Positions 1 through 11,325 are shown, counted from the stretch's first letter. The stretch: DNA of 64,000 bases from Streptomyces actuosus (GCF_016921115.1 NZ_JAFFZS010000006.1:124001-188000); one strand, 5' to 3'. Notes: generated by a model from the sequence alone, not told the origin. Numbers and translations are program-made.

Positions 1-501
1 CCGCTTGGGCAGCCTCCAGTTCGGGCGCGGGAAGTGGCAGGTATAGCCGTTCGGATAGCGCTCCAGGTAGTCCTGGTGCTCCGGCTCGGCCTCCCAGAAG
101 TCACCCACCGGCTCGACCTCGGTGACCACCGTGCCCGGCCACAGCCCGCTCGCCTCCACGTCCGCGATGGTGTCCAGCGCGATCCGGCGCTGCTCGTCGT
201 CGGTGTAGAAGATGGCGGACCGGTAGCTGCGGCCGATGTCGTTGCCCTGCCGGTCCCGGGTCGTCGGGTCGTGGATCTGGAAGAAGAACTCCAGCACCTC
301 CCGGTAGCCCGTGGCCGCGGGATCGTAGACGATCTCGATGGCCTCGGCGTGGTCGCCGTGGTCGCGGTACGTGGCGTGGGGGGTGTCTCCCCCGGAGTAG
401 CCGACGCGGGTGGTCACCACTCCGGGCTGCTTGCGGATCAGGTCCTGCATGCCCCAGAAGCAGCCGCCCGCCAGTACGGCCCGCTCGGTTCGGACTGTCA
501 T
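1..501 (-). CDS. msrA: Peptide-methionine (S)-S-oxide reductase MsrA, 3' end beyond the left edge
   Basis: This enzyme reduces methionine-S-sulfoxide in oxidised proteins back to methionine in the cytoplasm. The first 167 codons are present and no stop is reached before the window edge, so only a few C-terminal residues should be missing compared with the usual ~170 aa. The ATG at 501 opens [20 protein letters not shown], where GCFWG carries the catalytic Cys14. The conserved GYSGG, GDHAEA and FFQIHDPTT segments follow. Family membership is clear. No partner msrB is visible. Confidence 0.95.
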   Translation of the reverse strand, partial: MTVRTERAVLAGGCFWGMQDLIRKQPGVVTTRVGYSGGDTPHATYRDHGDHAEAIEIVYDPAATGYREVLEFFFQIHDPTTRDRQGNDIGRSYRSAIFYTDDEQRRIALDTIADVEASGLWPGTVVTEVEPVGDFWEAEPEHQDYLERYPNGYTCHFPRPNWRLPKR

Positions 502-689
502 GTCGCACTCCCTGTCGGCGCTGCGCGGACACCGGCTGTGACGTCCCGGACCCGCGCGCCGCCCTGCTCGGTCATCTTCTCCAGTGTGCAGTGTGCGGCA
601 CCGGGAACGCGATCACCGTCCCCGGGGCCGGTGACGGCAGCCGGTGACGGCCCCTCCGCCGTCTGCCCGGGAGCCGTCCCCGCCGCCCG

Positions 690-1628
690 TCAGGAGGCCT
701 CCTGCCCGGCGGCATCCAGGAGCAGGCCGGCGATCAGGGCCGCGCCCTCCTCACCGGTGAGCAGCGTGTAGTGGTTGGTGTCCGGGGCGTGGAGCACCGT
801 CACACGGGCGCCGTCGAGCACCGAGGCCAGGCGGTCCGCGTCGTACAGGCCCTGCGGTTCGTCCAGCAGGCCCCGCTCGGCCAGGACCAGGGTGGCGGGG
901 GCGGGCAGCCGGTGCACCGCGGCGAGCACGTCGTCGCCGAACAGGCCGGTGCCGTCGGCACGGACGGCCTCCACCCGGCACGAGGACCGCAGCTGCGGCT
1001 CGTGTCCGACCAGGTCGCGCTGGATGTACGCGTCGACCTCCGGCGTCCACCGCCGCGCGAACGCGGGGTGCGCCTGCCAGAAGGCGCGGTAGGAGGCGCG
1101 GTCGGGGAACGTCATCGACAGCCGGTTCATGGCCGGCCCGATGACCGCCGTCAGCAGTTCGTCGGGCGACAGGTGGGTAGGCGCCGGGAAGCCGGCCCCG
1201 CCGTCCACGAGCAGCAGCCGGCCGAAGCGCTGCGGGTGGCGTACGGCGGCCAGCGCGGCCGTGAACGCACCCATCGAGTGCCCGGCCAGCACCGGCCGGT
1301 GCAGCCCGAGCGCCTCGGCGACCGTGGCCGCGTCGTCGGCGTGCACGGCGATGCCGTACGGTCCCGGCAGGTCCGCGCTGCCCGCCCGCCCCCGCAGGTC
1401 GGGGGCGACGAGTGTGGCCCGGCCTGCGAGGCGGCGGGCCACCGGGCCCCAGCTCAGCGCGTTGGCGGTGATCCCGTGCAGGGCGAGCACCGTGGGCGCC
1501 GCGGGGTCGGGCGCGGCCCAGCGCAGCACGGTCAGGTCGCCGCCGGGTACGGGGACCCGGAGTTCCTCGAAGGGCAGCGGCTCGGGGGCGGGGCGGGCGC
1601 CCGCGGGCGCGGTGTCGGAGGGGGTCAC
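690..1628 (-). CDS. Alpha/beta-fold hydrolase
   Basis: A 312-aa soluble hydrolase of the alpha/beta superfamily. The oxyanion HG motif is at residues 51-52, the nucleophile elbow GHSMG at 116-120 puts Ser118 as nucleophile, and the late DTNHY motif supplies the likely catalytic His286. The substrate cannot be read from sequence; esterase, lactonase or haloperoxidase-like activities all fit. The GTG start overlaps by 4 bp the stop of the upstream permease remnant (GTGA). The gene was therefore probably the translationally coupled last cistron of an ABC-transporter operon that has since been deleted, and it may now lack its original promoter. Confidence 0.85.
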   Translation of the reverse strand: MTPSDTAPAGARPAPEPLPFEELRVPVPGGDLTVLRWAAPDPAAPTVLALHGITANALSWGPVARRLAGRATLVAPDLRGRAGSADLPGPYGIAVHADDAATVAEALGLHRPVLAGHSMGAFTAALAAVRHPQRFGRLLLVDGGAGFPAPTHLSPDELLTAVIGPAMNRLSMTFPDRASYRAFWQAHPAFARRWTPEVDAYIQRDLVGHEPQLRSSCRVEAVRADGTGLFGDDVLAAVHRLPAPATLVLAERGLLDEPQGLYDADRLASVLDGARVTVLHAPDTNHYTLLTGEEGAALIAGLLLDAAGQEAS

Positions 1629-2091
1629 GTCGTTTCCCTTTCCCTGTGCTCGGCGTGGGCGGGGGCTTCGGTGCCGGGCGTGGCACGGTCGGCGGGTGTT
1701 CCGGTGCGCCGGTCGGCGGGGTCCGGCCCGGGCCGGGCCGACCGCTGCCCGCGCCGCGCGGCGTCCCGGGTGCCGCGGCGGGCGGCCCGCGCGTTGCGGA
1801 TGCGGCCCGGCAGCACGGCGAGCCCGCCGGGCAGGACGTCGACGACGACCACGAAGAGGACGCCGAGCAGGAACAGTGGCCGGCTGAGCGGGACACGCAG
1901 CACGGCGGGCAGGTCCGCGACGACCGCCGAGTCGGCTACGTCACCGAGGCGCTGGTCGGCCCAGGTGTAGAGGATGCCGCCCAGCATCGGGCCCCAGCGG
2001 GTGCCCGAACGGCGACGACCGCGAGGGTGGTGCCTGCGGCGAGGGTGGAGATGCGGCGGGGGTGTGCGGTGTTCGCGGACATCGTGGACAT
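1625..2091 (-). pseudogene. Remnant of a branched-chain amino acid/amide ABC transporter (LivM-type C-terminus fused out of frame to an N-terminal leader)
   Basis: Codons from about 1995 down to the stop at 1625 encode GTRWGPMLGG, ILYTWADQRL and PLFLLGVLFVVVV, the signature end of LivM-family permeases followed by a charged tail. Upstream, the ATG at 2091 has a GGGAG ribosome site and opens MSTMSANTAHPRRISTLA followed by a hydrophobic stretch, like a signal peptide or first membrane segment. That leader is in a different frame from the LivM tail. I infer a deletion that joined the 5' end of one gene (permease or solute-binding protein) to the 3' end of a permease. About 120 LivM-like codons survive of roughly 350. 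It is not expected to make a working transporter subunit. Confidence 0.6.
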
Positions 2092-2408
2092 CTGACCGGC
2101 TCCCGGAACGTGGTGGCCGCCCCGGTCCTGGTCCGTGCCCTGATGGTGCGGGCACATCCGCGGCGGACCTCGGTGGCGGCGCCGTTGCTGACGGATGGGA
2201 CGGTAGGAGTCCTGAACCGCTGCGGACATGGTGTTGCACGCTGCAACTGCAAGCATCCTCATATATCCAGCCCACATAGCTGCGATGTGACGGGAACGGC
2301 GATCATGGGCGGTGCGCCCGCCCGGCGCGGCCGCCCCGGCCCGCGTGCCTCACCGGCTCCGGCCCCGCCCCGCGGCCGTGTACCGACGTGAAAGGGTGGT
2401 GGATCCCC
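2092..2408. other. Intergenic stretch with one palindrome
   Basis: About 317 bases without a convincing gene lie between the permease remnant and the small plus-strand gene. The only structure noticed is the TTGCA/TGCAA inverted repeat at 2233-2247, which has its own entry. Confidence 0.5.
2233..2247. promoter_or_regulatory. TTGCA-type palindrome, candidate operator
   Basis: GTTGCA-CGC-TGCAAC is a perfect inverted repeat with 6-bp arms and a 3-bp spacer. A third TGCAA half-site follows at 2248-2252. It lies about 140 bp ahead of the broken ABC-transporter leader and about 160 bp ahead of the gene at 2409. I infer it is a repressor or activator site left from the deleted operon. The regulator is unknown. 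Confidence 0.4.
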
Positions 2409-2750
2409 ATGGCGGAACGGACTCCGGCCGAGCGGGTGCTGAGTCGCTCGTACGTCACCGCTGACGGAATCCGTTGCGACGTCGTCGGGATGTCGGTCGA
2501 GCACCGTCCGGACCGCGGTGTGACGTTGACGTACCGGTCGGCCGTGGTTCGCCGGGGCCACCCGGATGAGCGTCGGGCGGTCACTCTGCCCTGGGACGAC
2601 AGGTCCTGGGCAGACGTGTTCGCCTCGCCCGCGCCTCCTCCCGACCGGCTGCGGCAGCTCGTGCACCTCGTCCATGCCCATCTGGAGGAGTGGTGGGACA
2701 CGAAGGAGCACGACCGGCGGTCGGCGAAGAGGGGACGGCGGCTCACCTGA
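2409..2750 (+). CDS. Small hypothetical protein
   Basis: A 113-aa soluble protein I do not recognise. The ATG at 2409 is preferred because an AAAGGGTGG ribosome site sits about ten bases before it; an in-frame GTG at 2388 overlaps that site. The protein begins MAERTPAERVLSRSYVT. It has a short beta-rich middle (GVTLTYRSAVV), a C-terminal helix ending HAHLEEWWDTKEH and a basic tail. There is no signal peptide, membrane segment or metal motif. It stands alone on this strand. Third-position GC is high, supporting real coding. Confidence 0.55.
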   Translation: MAERTPAERVLSRSYVTADGIRCDVVGMSVEHRPDRGVTLTYRSAVVRRGHPDERRAVTLPWDDRSWADVFASPAPPPDRLRQLVHLVHAHLEEWWDTKEHDRRSAKRGRRLT

Positions 2751-2919
2751 CCCTCGCGCGCCGGCGCAGCCACCGACGCCGGTTCCTCCGGCGGAGCCGC
2801 ACGTGGGACGCCCCGTGACGTCGGGATCGTGCGGGCAGACCCGTGGCAGGGCCCGCCGGAGGGGGCACGGCCGGCCGAGGGAGCACCTGCTGCGGGCGTC
2901 GTACCCCGCGCCCCGGTCC

Positions 2920-3468
2920 TCAGGACTCCGGCGAAGGCCCCTGACCGCCGCCGTACGGCGTGCGGACCTGCTCGGCGAACGCACGGAACGCCCGCTCGTC
3001 GAACAGCACGAACCTGACCTCCTCGACCGCGGTCTCCATGCCCCGCACCGTCTCCACCGCGATGCGGGCCGCGTCGTCCATCGGCCATCGGTACACGCCG
3101 GTGGAGATGGCGGGGAACGCCACGGAGCGCGCCCCGAGGGAGTCGGCCACCTTGAGCGACTCCCGGTAGCAGGAGGCGAGCAGCCCGGGATCGGCGCCCG
3201 ACCGCTGGTAGACCGGGCCGACGGTGTGGATGACCCAGCGGGCGTCCAGGGCGCCGGCGGTCGTCGCGACCGCCTGCCCGGTGGGCAGGCCTCCGCCGTA
3301 CCGTGCGGCGCGGAGCCTGCGGCACTCCTCCAGGATGGCGGGACCGCCGCGGCGGTGGATGGCACCGTCGACTCCGCCGCCGCCCAGCAGGGAGGAGTTG
3401 GCCGCGTTGACGATCGCGTCGACGCTCTCGAGTGTGATGTCGCCCTGGACGAGTGTGAGGGTGGTCAT
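2920..3468 (-). CDS. Macro-domain protein (O-acetyl-ADP-ribose deacetylase type)
   Basis: A 182-aa stand-alone macro domain predicted to bind ADP-ribose and remove it from acetyl or protein adducts. The YmdB/MacroD signature is present: [20 protein letters not shown] starting near residue 16, with Asn24, Asp34 and the glycine loop. The distal [12 protein letters not shown] loop is near residue 125. The ATG at 3468 overlaps the stop of the upstream flavoprotein by 4 bp (ATGA), so the two are translationally coupled. A functional link to that flavoprotein is not obvious from family knowledge. Confidence 0.9.
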   Translation of the reverse strand: MTTLTLVQGDITLESVDAIVNAANSSLLGGGGVDGAIHRRGGPAILEECRRLRAARYGGGLPTGQAVATTAGALDARWVIHTVGPVYQRSGADPGLLASCYRESLKVADSLGARSVAFPAISTGVYRWPMDDAARIAVETVRGMETAVEEVRFVLFDERAFRAFAEQVRTPYGGGQGPSPES

Positions 3469-4883
3469 GACTGCCTCAGCCTCCTCCACACCGCCTTCGC
3501 GGCGTTGTGGCCGGACATCCCGTGCACACCGGGGCCGGGCGGGGTGGCCGACGAGCAGATGAACACGGCGGGGTGCGGCGTGCTGTAGGGGAACAGGGTC
3601 GGTCGGGGACGCAGCAGGGTCTGCAGGCCCGAGACGGCGCCGGTGGCGATGTCGCCGCCGACGTAGTTGGCGTTGCGAGCGGCGAGTTCGGCCGGACCCA
3701 TGGTGGCGCGGGCGAGGACGCGGTCCCGGAAGCCGGGGGCGAAGCGCTCCAGTTGGCGTTCGACGGCGTCGGTGAGATCGCCGGTCCAGCCGTGGGGGAC
3801 GTGGCCGTAGGCCCAGAAGACGTGCTTGCCGCCGGGGGCGCGGGTGGGGTCGACGACGCTGGGCTGGACGGTGATCAGGAACGGTCTGTCGGGGGCACGG
3901 CCCTCGCGGGAGGCGGCGCGCAGAGCGGTGCCGATCTCCGCGCTGTCCGCGCCGATCTGCACGGTGCCGGCGGCGCGGGCCTCGGGCGCCGTCCAGGGGA
4001 CGGGGCCGTCCAGGGCATAGTCGATCTTGAAGACACCGGGGCCGTAGCGGAAGCCCTCGTAGGTGCGACCGAGACCGGCGATGCGGGCCAGGGCGGTGGG
4101 TGAGGTGTCGAAGACGTAGGCGCGGGCCGGCGGCAGGTCGTCCAGGCGCTTGACCTCGTAGTCGGTGTGGATGCTGCCGCCCAGGTCCGTGAGGTAGGCC
4201 GCGAGGGCGTCGGAGACGGACTGGGAGCCGCCGCGGGCGACGGGCCAGCCGCGGGCGTGCGCGGCGAGCGCGAAGACGAGGCCGACCGCGCCGGTCGCGA
4301 TCCCGTTCAACGGGGCCATGACGTGGGCGACGAGGCCGGCGAAGAGGGTACGGGCGCGTTCGTCCTTGAAGCGGCGCATGAGCCAGGTGGACGGCGGCAG
4401 GCCGGCCAGTCCGAAGCGGGCGAGGGTGACCGGGTCGCGCGGGAGCGCCGTCAGCGGCAGGGACATGAAGTCCCGGGCCAGGGTGTCCCAGCGGGGCAGG
4501 AACGGCTCGACGAGCCTGCGGTAGGCACCTGCGTCGCGCGGGCCGAAGGAGGCGGCCGTCTCGGCGACGGAGCGGGAGAGCACGGCGGCACCGCCGTCGG
4601 CGAACGGGTGCGCCATCGGCAGTTCGGCGTGCAGCCACTCCAGGCCGTAGCGGTGCAGCGGCATGGCGCGGAACGCGGGCGAGTTGACGGCCAGGGGGTG
4701 CGCGGCGGAGCAGGGGTCGTGGCGGAAGCCCGGCAGCGTCAGCTCCTCGGTACGGGCGCCGCCGCCCACGGTGCCGCGGGCCTCGAACAGCGCCACGGAG
4801 AAGCCGCGGCGGGCCAGCTCCACGGCAGCGGTCAGGCCGTTCGGCCCCGCACCCACCACGACTGCATCGAGCATCGACGGCAC
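3465..4883 (-). CDS. Phytoene desaturase-like NAD(P)/FAD-dependent oxidoreductase
   Basis: A 472-aa flavoprotein of the CrtI/CrtO-like amine-oxidase superfamily. The N-terminal dinucleotide fold reads [10 protein letters not shown] at residues 8-17, followed by a Glu ([15 protein letters not shown]) that binds the FAD ribose. The C-terminal [12 protein letters not shown] stretch matches the second FAD-contact region. No carotenoid genes are nearby, so the substrate is unknown. These stand-alone relatives are often annotated only as NAD(P)/FAD-dependent oxidoreductases. The start [11 protein letters not shown] fits family length. Confidence 0.85.
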   Translation of the reverse strand: MPSMLDAVVVGAGPNGLTAAVELARRGFSVALFEARGTVGGGARTEELTLPGFRHDPCSAAHPLAVNSPAFRAMPLHRYGLEWLHAELPMAHPFADGGAAVLSRSVAETAASFGPRDAGAYRRLVEPFLPRWDTLARDFMSLPLTALPRDPVTLARFGLAGLPPSTWLMRRFKDERARTLFAGLVAHVMAPLNGIATGAVGLVFALAAHARGWPVARGGSQSVSDALAAYLTDLGGSIHTDYEVKRLDDLPPARAYVFDTSPTALARIAGLGRTYEGFRYGPGVFKIDYALDGPVPWTAPEARAAGTVQIGADSAEIGTALRAASREGRAPDRPFLITVQPSVVDPTRAPGGKHVFWAYGHVPHGWTGDLTDAVERQLERFAPGFRDRVLARATMGPAELAARNANYVGGDIATGAVSGLQTLLRPRPTLFPYSTPHPAVFICSSATPPGPGVHGMSGHNAAKAVWRRLRQS

Positions 4884-5146
4884 CTTCGGACTCCTTCGTC
4901 AGCCGACGGCCTGCCTCAGGGCATCAGGATAGGCCGGGGCGCCGGCAGACCGCGGGGGCGGGTGTGCGCGGGGCGGGGCGCCGGGGCGCAGGCCGGCCGC
5001 GCGGTGGAGGCCGGCCGCGCGTGCGGCGTGTCGCCGGGCAGGGGGCGCGTGCCTCCCTCGTGGCCCGGCCGGGTTCGGCACGCGGGTCGGCGCCGATGAG
5101 CGGGACACCGCCGTCCACGGGGACCCCGTGGGGCGCGCCCCGGGTC

Positions 5147-5995
5147 TCAGGCGCCGCCGCCCGCCAGCAGCGCCGCGATCCGGCGGGCCGTGGCGGCGTC
5201 CCGGGCCGCGGTGAAGGGCAGGTCGTTCCCGCCGGTGATGCGGAACGGCTCGCCGGTGACGGTGAGGTGGGCGCCGCCGGCCTCCTCCACCAGCAGCAGG
5301 CCGGCCGCGTGGTCCCAGGCGGCCTCCCAGGAGAACGCCGTGGCGTCCGACTCCCCGCGGGCCACGGCGAGATACTCCAGGCCGGCCGAGCCGCAGGGGC
5401 GGGGCGCGACGCCGGAGGTACGCAGGCCGAGCAGGGCGAGCTTCTGCTCCTCGGTGGTGTAGTCGGGGTGGGAGGTGGCCACTCGCAGGTCGCGGCCCGG
5501 CTCCGGGGGCCCGGCGAACAACCGCTTCCCGTCGAGGTAGGCGCCGCCGCCCCGTACGGCGACGGCGAGTTGGCCGCGGGCCGGGGCGTACGTCCAGGAC
5601 GCGTGGACCACGCCGCCCTGGGCCAGGGCGACCAGGGTGCAGAAGCCGTCGTCGCCGTGCACGAACTGCCGTGTGCCGTCCACCGGGTCGACGATCCAGA
5701 CCGGAGCCTCGCCGCGGATCGCCTCGTACGACAACGGGTTGGCGTGCACCGCCTCCTCGCCGACCACGGCGGACCCGGGCAGCAGTGCGCCGAGGGCCTC
5801 GGTGAGGTGGAGCTCGGCCCGGCGGTCGGCGTCGGTCACCAGGTCGTGCGGGCCGCTCTTCTCGTCGACCTCGTGCGCGGCGAGCCGCCGGAAGCGGGGC
5901 ACGATCTCGGCCGCGGCGGCCGTGCGCACCGCCTCCTCCACGTCGTCCGAGTGGCGGGCGAGAAACTCGTCGATGGTTTCGCTGTTCTTGATCAC
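5147..5995 (-). CDS. Inositol-monophosphatase-family phosphatase (histidinol-phosphatase-like)
   Basis: A magnesium-dependent phosphatase of the IMPase/SuhB/HisN superfamily, about 282 aa. The metal-binding set is complete: VGEEAVHAN, DPVDGTRQFVHG and the C-terminal WEAAWDHAAG. The substrate could be inositol phosphate, histidinol phosphate or PAP; sequence alone does not decide. The start is uncertain. A GTG at 5995 directly abuts a GGAGGGG ribosome site, which is unusually close, and the frame stays open to a GTG at 6046. No his or inositol genes adjoin. Confidence 0.8.
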   Translation of the reverse strand: MIKNSETIDEFLARHSDDVEEAVRTAAAAEIVPRFRRLAAHEVDEKSGPHDLVTDADRRAELHLTEALGALLPGSAVVGEEAVHANPLSYEAIRGEAPVWIVDPVDGTRQFVHGDDGFCTLVALAQGGVVHASWTYAPARGQLAVAVRGGGAYLDGKRLFAGPPEPGRDLRVATSHPDYTTEEQKLALLGLRTSGVAPRPCGSAGLEYLAVARGESDATAFSWEAAWDHAAGLLLVEEAGGAHLTVTGEPFRITGGNDLPFTAARDAATARRIAALLAGGGA

Positions 5996-6518
5996 CCCTC
6001 CATGAGAGCACGCGCCACTGACAATCCCCACCGGGGCCGTGCACACCCGGTGGAATCGGCGTGAACAGCGCGGGCCCGCCGCCCCGGCGGCGCCCGCGGG
6101 GGCGGTGCCTCCACCCGCGCGGCGGGCGCGGCCGGCACCGCGGGTGCTCAGCGTCCGACGGCCCGCCCGCTCCCCGAACAGGCCGGCGACATCCGTGCGA
6201 CGCTTCCGGACAACCGGGCTTCAGGCCCCTCGGCCGGTCCGCCCAACCCGCGTACGGACACGCCCGGTTGGACCGCCCCTCGGGCCGGGCGGCGGCCGGG
6301 GTGCCCGGCCGCGGCGGCCCGCTCCGGCGGGTCGGCCGCAAACACGCCGGTCGCGGCACGGGCGACGGAGCCGTGCCGGGCCCCGCCGCCGGCACTGCTG
6401 CGTCACCACGCGTGCACGGAGCGAGTTGACCCTTCCGCACCACACGGACTCGTGTGACACTGTCGTCCCGTCCGCACTGTGGACGGGGTCCGCAGCCCTC
6501 CCCCACGAGAAGTGCGCC
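5996..6518. other. Long divergent intergenic region, nothing recognised
   Basis: Roughly 520 bases separate the phosphatase from the secreted protein at 6519. Several frames are open because of the base composition, but none gives a plausible protein. It should contain promoters for both flanking genes. I could not identify convincing -35/-10 pairs. Confidence 0.4.
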
Positions 6519-7187
6519 GTGCGATCTCTTCCCCTGCCGCTCACTCTGACCGCGCGCCTGTCCCCGGTCGCCGTGCTCGCCACGGTCGGCTGGGCCCTGT
6601 CCTCCGGCCCTCTCGCCCCGGCGGCGCCGGCCGCCGGAGGGAAGCCCGCTCCCGCGAAGACGGCCACGCAGTCGGCCTCGGCCCCGTCGGCGTCCGCGGT
6701 GTCGAAGACGTACACGGCGGCCCCCGCGCCCTGTCAGGGTGTGGGAGCGAAGACGATCGGGTCGCTGGTGCCGGGCGCGAAGACGGCCGGCAAGGAGATA
6801 CCGTCCACGGACCGCACGGCGCGCCGCACCTGCACCTGGAACGCCCTCAAGGGCTACGACTACCGGTGGCTCGACGTGACCTTCGACATCGCCGACTCGG
6901 CGGACGATGCGCACACGTCGTACATGGAGCGCATCGCGGAGAAGAGCGGAGGCGGCGCGGTCCCGGGGCTCGGTGACGAGGCCTACTCCGTCGTGAACCT
7001 CACCACCGAGGACAAGCAGCAGACCCGGGAGGGCGTCGTCATCGCGCGCGCCGACAACGCCCTGGTCGTGGTGACGTACAACGGCAGCGACTTCGAGTCG
7101 AAGAAGGCGCCGGGTACGGACGAGATCAACAAGGGGGCCATCAAGGCCGCGAAGGAGGCCGTGGCGGCGCTGGGGAAGGGCCGGTAG
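6519..7187 (+). CDS. Secreted hypothetical protein (DUF3558-like features)
   Basis: A 222-aa exported protein starting at GTG 6519. Residues 1-30 form a signal peptide with a basic N-terminus, a hydrophobic core and an Ala-rich cleavage region; no lipobox cysteine is seen. An Ala/Pro/Ser/Thr linker follows. The mature part has two cysteines around a short domain (PCQGVGAKTIGSL ... TCTWNALKG) and the motif VPGLGDEAYSV, an arrangement seen in DUF3558-like and related actinobacterial surface proteins. The function is unknown. It sits between divergent or convergent neighbours with no operon partner. Confidence 0.65.
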   Translation: MRSLPLPLTLTARLSPVAVLATVGWALSSGPLAPAAPAAGGKPAPAKTATQSASAPSASAVSKTYTAAPAPCQGVGAKTIGSLVPGAKTAGKEIPSTDRTARRTCTWNALKGYDYRWLDVTFDIADSADDAHTSYMERIAEKSGGGAVPGLGDEAYSVVNLTTEDKQQTREGVVIARADNALVVVTYNGSDFESKKAPGTDEINKGAIKAAKEAVAALGKGR

Positions 7188-7234
7188 GACCCGCCCCTCC
7201 CCGGTCGCCGGCGGGTCCTCCCCAGGCCTCGGCG

Positions 7235-8761
<1,527 letters not shown>

Positions 8762-8883
8762 GGCAGCCCCATCAGGTGAGGTGGGTCGGAAGTGGCCGTG
8801 CGGGCACCGGCCCCTTCCCGGGACGTCGGGAAGGGGCGACCAAGGGCTGGGGGGTGGCGGGTGCGTCGGAGCCTTGCGCGGGG

Positions 8884-9903
8884 TCAGGCGTTGACGGCGG
8901 GGATGACCTGCTGTCCGTAGGCGTCGATGACGGCCTCCTGCGCGTCGTGCATGTCGTACACGGCGAACTGGTCGACGCCCAGCTCGCGCAGGGCGTTCAG
9001 CTTCTCGACGTGCCGCTCGACGGGGCCGATCAGGCAGAACCGGTCGACGATCTCGTCGGGCACGAAGGCGGTGTCCGGATTGCCGCTGCGCCCGTGGTGG
9101 GCGTAGTCGTAGCCCTGGCGTGCCTTGATGTACTCGGTGAGTTCGTCGGGCACCTGGGAGGAGTGCTCGCCGTACTTGGCGACCAGGTCGGCGACGTGGT
9201 TGCCGACCATCCCGCCGAACCAGCGGCACTGCTCGCGGGCGTGGGCGAGCGCGGCGGGCGAGTCGTCGTCGGTGACGTAGGCCGGGGCGGCGACGCAGAT
9301 CGTCACCTCGGACGGGTCACGGCCGGCGGCGACGGCGGCGTCCTTCACGGCCTTCACCATGTACCGCGTCAGATACAGGTCGGAGAGCTGGAGGATGAAG
9401 CCGTCGGCCTCCTCGCCCGTCATCTTCAGCGCCTTGGGGCCGTACGCCGCCATCCACACCGGCAGTGCCGCGTCCGGTTCGGTCCAGGGGAAGCGGACCA
9501 CCGTGCCGCCGAGGTCGGCCTCCCGGCCGCTGCCGAGGGCGCGGATCACCTTCATGGCCTCGCTGATGCGGGCCAGGGTGTTGGGTTTGCGGCCCGCGAC
9601 GCGCATCGCGGAGTCGCCGCGGCCGATACCGCACACGGTGCGGTTGCCGAACATGTCGTTGAGGGTGGCGAAGGTGGAGGCGGTGACCTCCCAGGTCCGG
9701 GTGCCCGGGTTGGTCACCATGGGACCCACGATCAGTCGCTCGGTCCGGGCGAGGATCTGACTGTAGATCACGAACGGCTCCTGCCAGAGCACGGCGGAGT
9801 CGAAGGTCCAGCCGTGGGTGAAGCCGTTGTGTTCGGCCCGCTGCATCAGGTTGATGACGCGGGAGGCGGGCGGGTCGGTCTGCAGGACGAGTCCGAAGTC
9901 CAT
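8884..9903 (-). CDS. Luciferase-like flavin/F420-dependent oxidoreductase (TIGR03842-like)
   Basis: A 339-aa TIM-barrel enzyme of the LLM superfamily, the fold shared by bacterial luciferase and F420-dependent reductases. It begins MDFGLVLQTDPPASRV. It has the cofactor-region motifs VGPMVTNPGTRTWEVTAS and GIGRGDSAMRVAGRKP, and the LPVWMAAYGPKALKMTGE strand-loop typical of F420 enzymes. It lies 21 bp after the hydantoinase in the same operon. Family knowledge predicts hydride transfer with F420 or FMN. Its place beside dihydropyrimidinase suggests, as inference, that it performs the ring-reducing or ring-oxidising step. Confidence 0.85.
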   Translation of the reverse strand: MDFGLVLQTDPPASRVINLMQRAEHNGFTHGWTFDSAVLWQEPFVIYSQILARTERLIVGPMVTNPGTRTWEVTASTFATLNDMFGNRTVCGIGRGDSAMRVAGRKPNTLARISEAMKVIRALGSGREADLGGTVVRFPWTEPDAALPVWMAAYGPKALKMTGEEADGFILQLSDLYLTRYMVKAVKDAAVAAGRDPSEVTICVAAPAYVTDDDSPAALAHAREQCRWFGGMVGNHVADLVAKYGEHSSQVPDELTEYIKARQGYDYAHHGRSGNPDTAFVPDEIVDRFCLIGPVERHVEKLNALRELGVDQFAVYDMHDAQEAVIDAYGQQVIPAVNA

Positions 9904-9924
9904 GGGCGCCGCTCCTGATGGGGG

Positions 9925-11325
9925 TTAGTGGAGGTACTGGCAGGTGGAGCGCGGGGTGTAGACGCCGTGGCCGGCGCGCCCGGTGTACTCGCGCTCGGTG
10001 ATGACGGGTTCGCCGCGCGAGAGGACGGTCTCGACGCGTCCGGTGACACGCCTTCCCTCGTACGCCGAGTAGTCGACGTTCATGTGGTGGGTCCCGGCGG
10101 AGATCACCTGTTCGGCGTGCGGGTCGTAGACGACGACGTCGGCGTCGGCGCCCGGCGCGATGGTGCCCTTCTTGGGGTACAGGCCGAACATGCGGGCCGG
10201 GGTGGCGCAGGCGATCTCGATCCAGCGGCGCCGGCCGATGTGCCCGTCGACGACGGCCTGGTGGAGCAGGTCCATGCGGTTCTCGACGCCCGGGAGTCCG
10301 TTGGGGATCTTCGAGAAGTCGCCGCGGCCGAGTTCCTTCTGGCCGACGAAGCAGAACGGGCAGTGGTCGGTGGAGACGACCTGGAGGTCGTTGGTCCGCA
10401 GGCCCTGCCAGAGCCTGGCCTGGTGCTCCCGCGGACGCAGGGGGGTGGAGCAGACGTACTTGGCGCCCTCGAAGCCGGGTTCGGCGAGGTTGTCGGTGGA
10501 CAGGAACAGGTACTGCGGGCAGGTCTCCCCGAAGACGTTGAGCCCGTCGTCGCGCGCCCGGGCCAGTTCGGCGACCGCCTCGGCGGCCGAGACGTGCACG
10601 ACGTACAGCGGCGCGCCGGCGACCTGGGCGAGGCGGATGGCGCGGTGGGTGGCCTCGGCCTCCAGCAGGGCCTTGCGGACCTCGCCGTGGTAGCGGGGGT
10701 CGGTCTCGCCGCGGGCGAGGGCCTGCTCGACGAGGACGTCGATGGCGATGCCGTTCTCGGCGTGCATCATGATCAGGCCGCCGTTCTCGGCGGAGCGCTG
10801 CATGGCGCGCAGGATCTGGCCGTCGTCGCTGTAGAAGACGCCCGGGTAGGCCATGAACTGCTTGAACGAGGTGACGCCCTCCTCGACCAGCAGATCCATC
10901 TCCTTGAGCGTCTCCGCGTCGACGTCGGAGACGATCATGTGGAAGCCGTAGTCGATGGCGCAGTTGCCCTCGGCCTTGGCGTGCCAGGTGTCCAGGCCCT
11001 CGCGCAGGGAGCGGCCGACGCTCTGCACGGCGAAGTCGACGATGGTCGTGGTGCCGCCCCAGGCCGCGGCCCGGGTGCCGGTCTCGAAGGTGTCGGACGC
11101 GAACGTGCCGCCGAACGGCAGTTCCATGTGGGTGTGGACGTCGACGCCTCCCGGGACGACGTACTTCCCGGTGGCGTCGACGACCCGGTCGGCCGTCCAG
11201 GCCTCTGCGGCCGGCGTGCCGGAGGCGGCGAGGGCGGCGATGCGGCCGTCCTCGATCAGGACGTCGGCGTGGATCTCGTCGGACGCGGTGATGACGAGGC
11301 CACCACGGATGACGGTTCGGCTCAT
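9925..11325 (-). CDS. hydA: Dihydropyrimidinase / D-hydantoinase
   Basis: A 466-aa zinc amidohydrolase that opens dihydrouracil, dihydrothymine or hydantoin rings to N-carbamoyl amino acids. The binuclear metal site is complete: VDVHTHM (His64, His66), the lysine to be carboxylated in TSFKQFMAYP (Lys155), MMHAEN, HVSAAEA and the catalytic-side STDHCPF. The length is normal. It starts with ATG at 11325, 70 bp downstream of the first nitrilase, and is followed by the LLM oxidoreductase and NCS1 permease on the same strand, so all four probably form one operon. Confidence 0.93.
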   Translation of the reverse strand: MSRTVIRGGLVITASDEIHADVLIEDGRIAALAASGTPAAEAWTADRVVDATGKYVVPGGVDVHTHMELPFGGTFASDTFETGTRAAAWGGTTTIVDFAVQSVGRSLREGLDTWHAKAEGNCAIDYGFHMIVSDVDAETLKEMDLLVEEGVTSFKQFMAYPGVFYSDDGQILRAMQRSAENGGLIMMHAENGIAIDVLVEQALARGETDPRYHGEVRKALLEAEATHRAIRLAQVAGAPLYVVHVSAAEAVAELARARDDGLNVFGETCPQYLFLSTDNLAEPGFEGAKYVCSTPLRPREHQARLWQGLRTNDLQVVSTDHCPFCFVGQKELGRGDFSKIPNGLPGVENRMDLLHQAVVDGHIGRRRWIEIACATPARMFGLYPKKGTIAPGADADVVVYDPHAEQVISAGTHHMNVDYSAYEGRRVTGRVETVLSRGEPVITEREYTGRAGHGVYTPRSTCQYLH

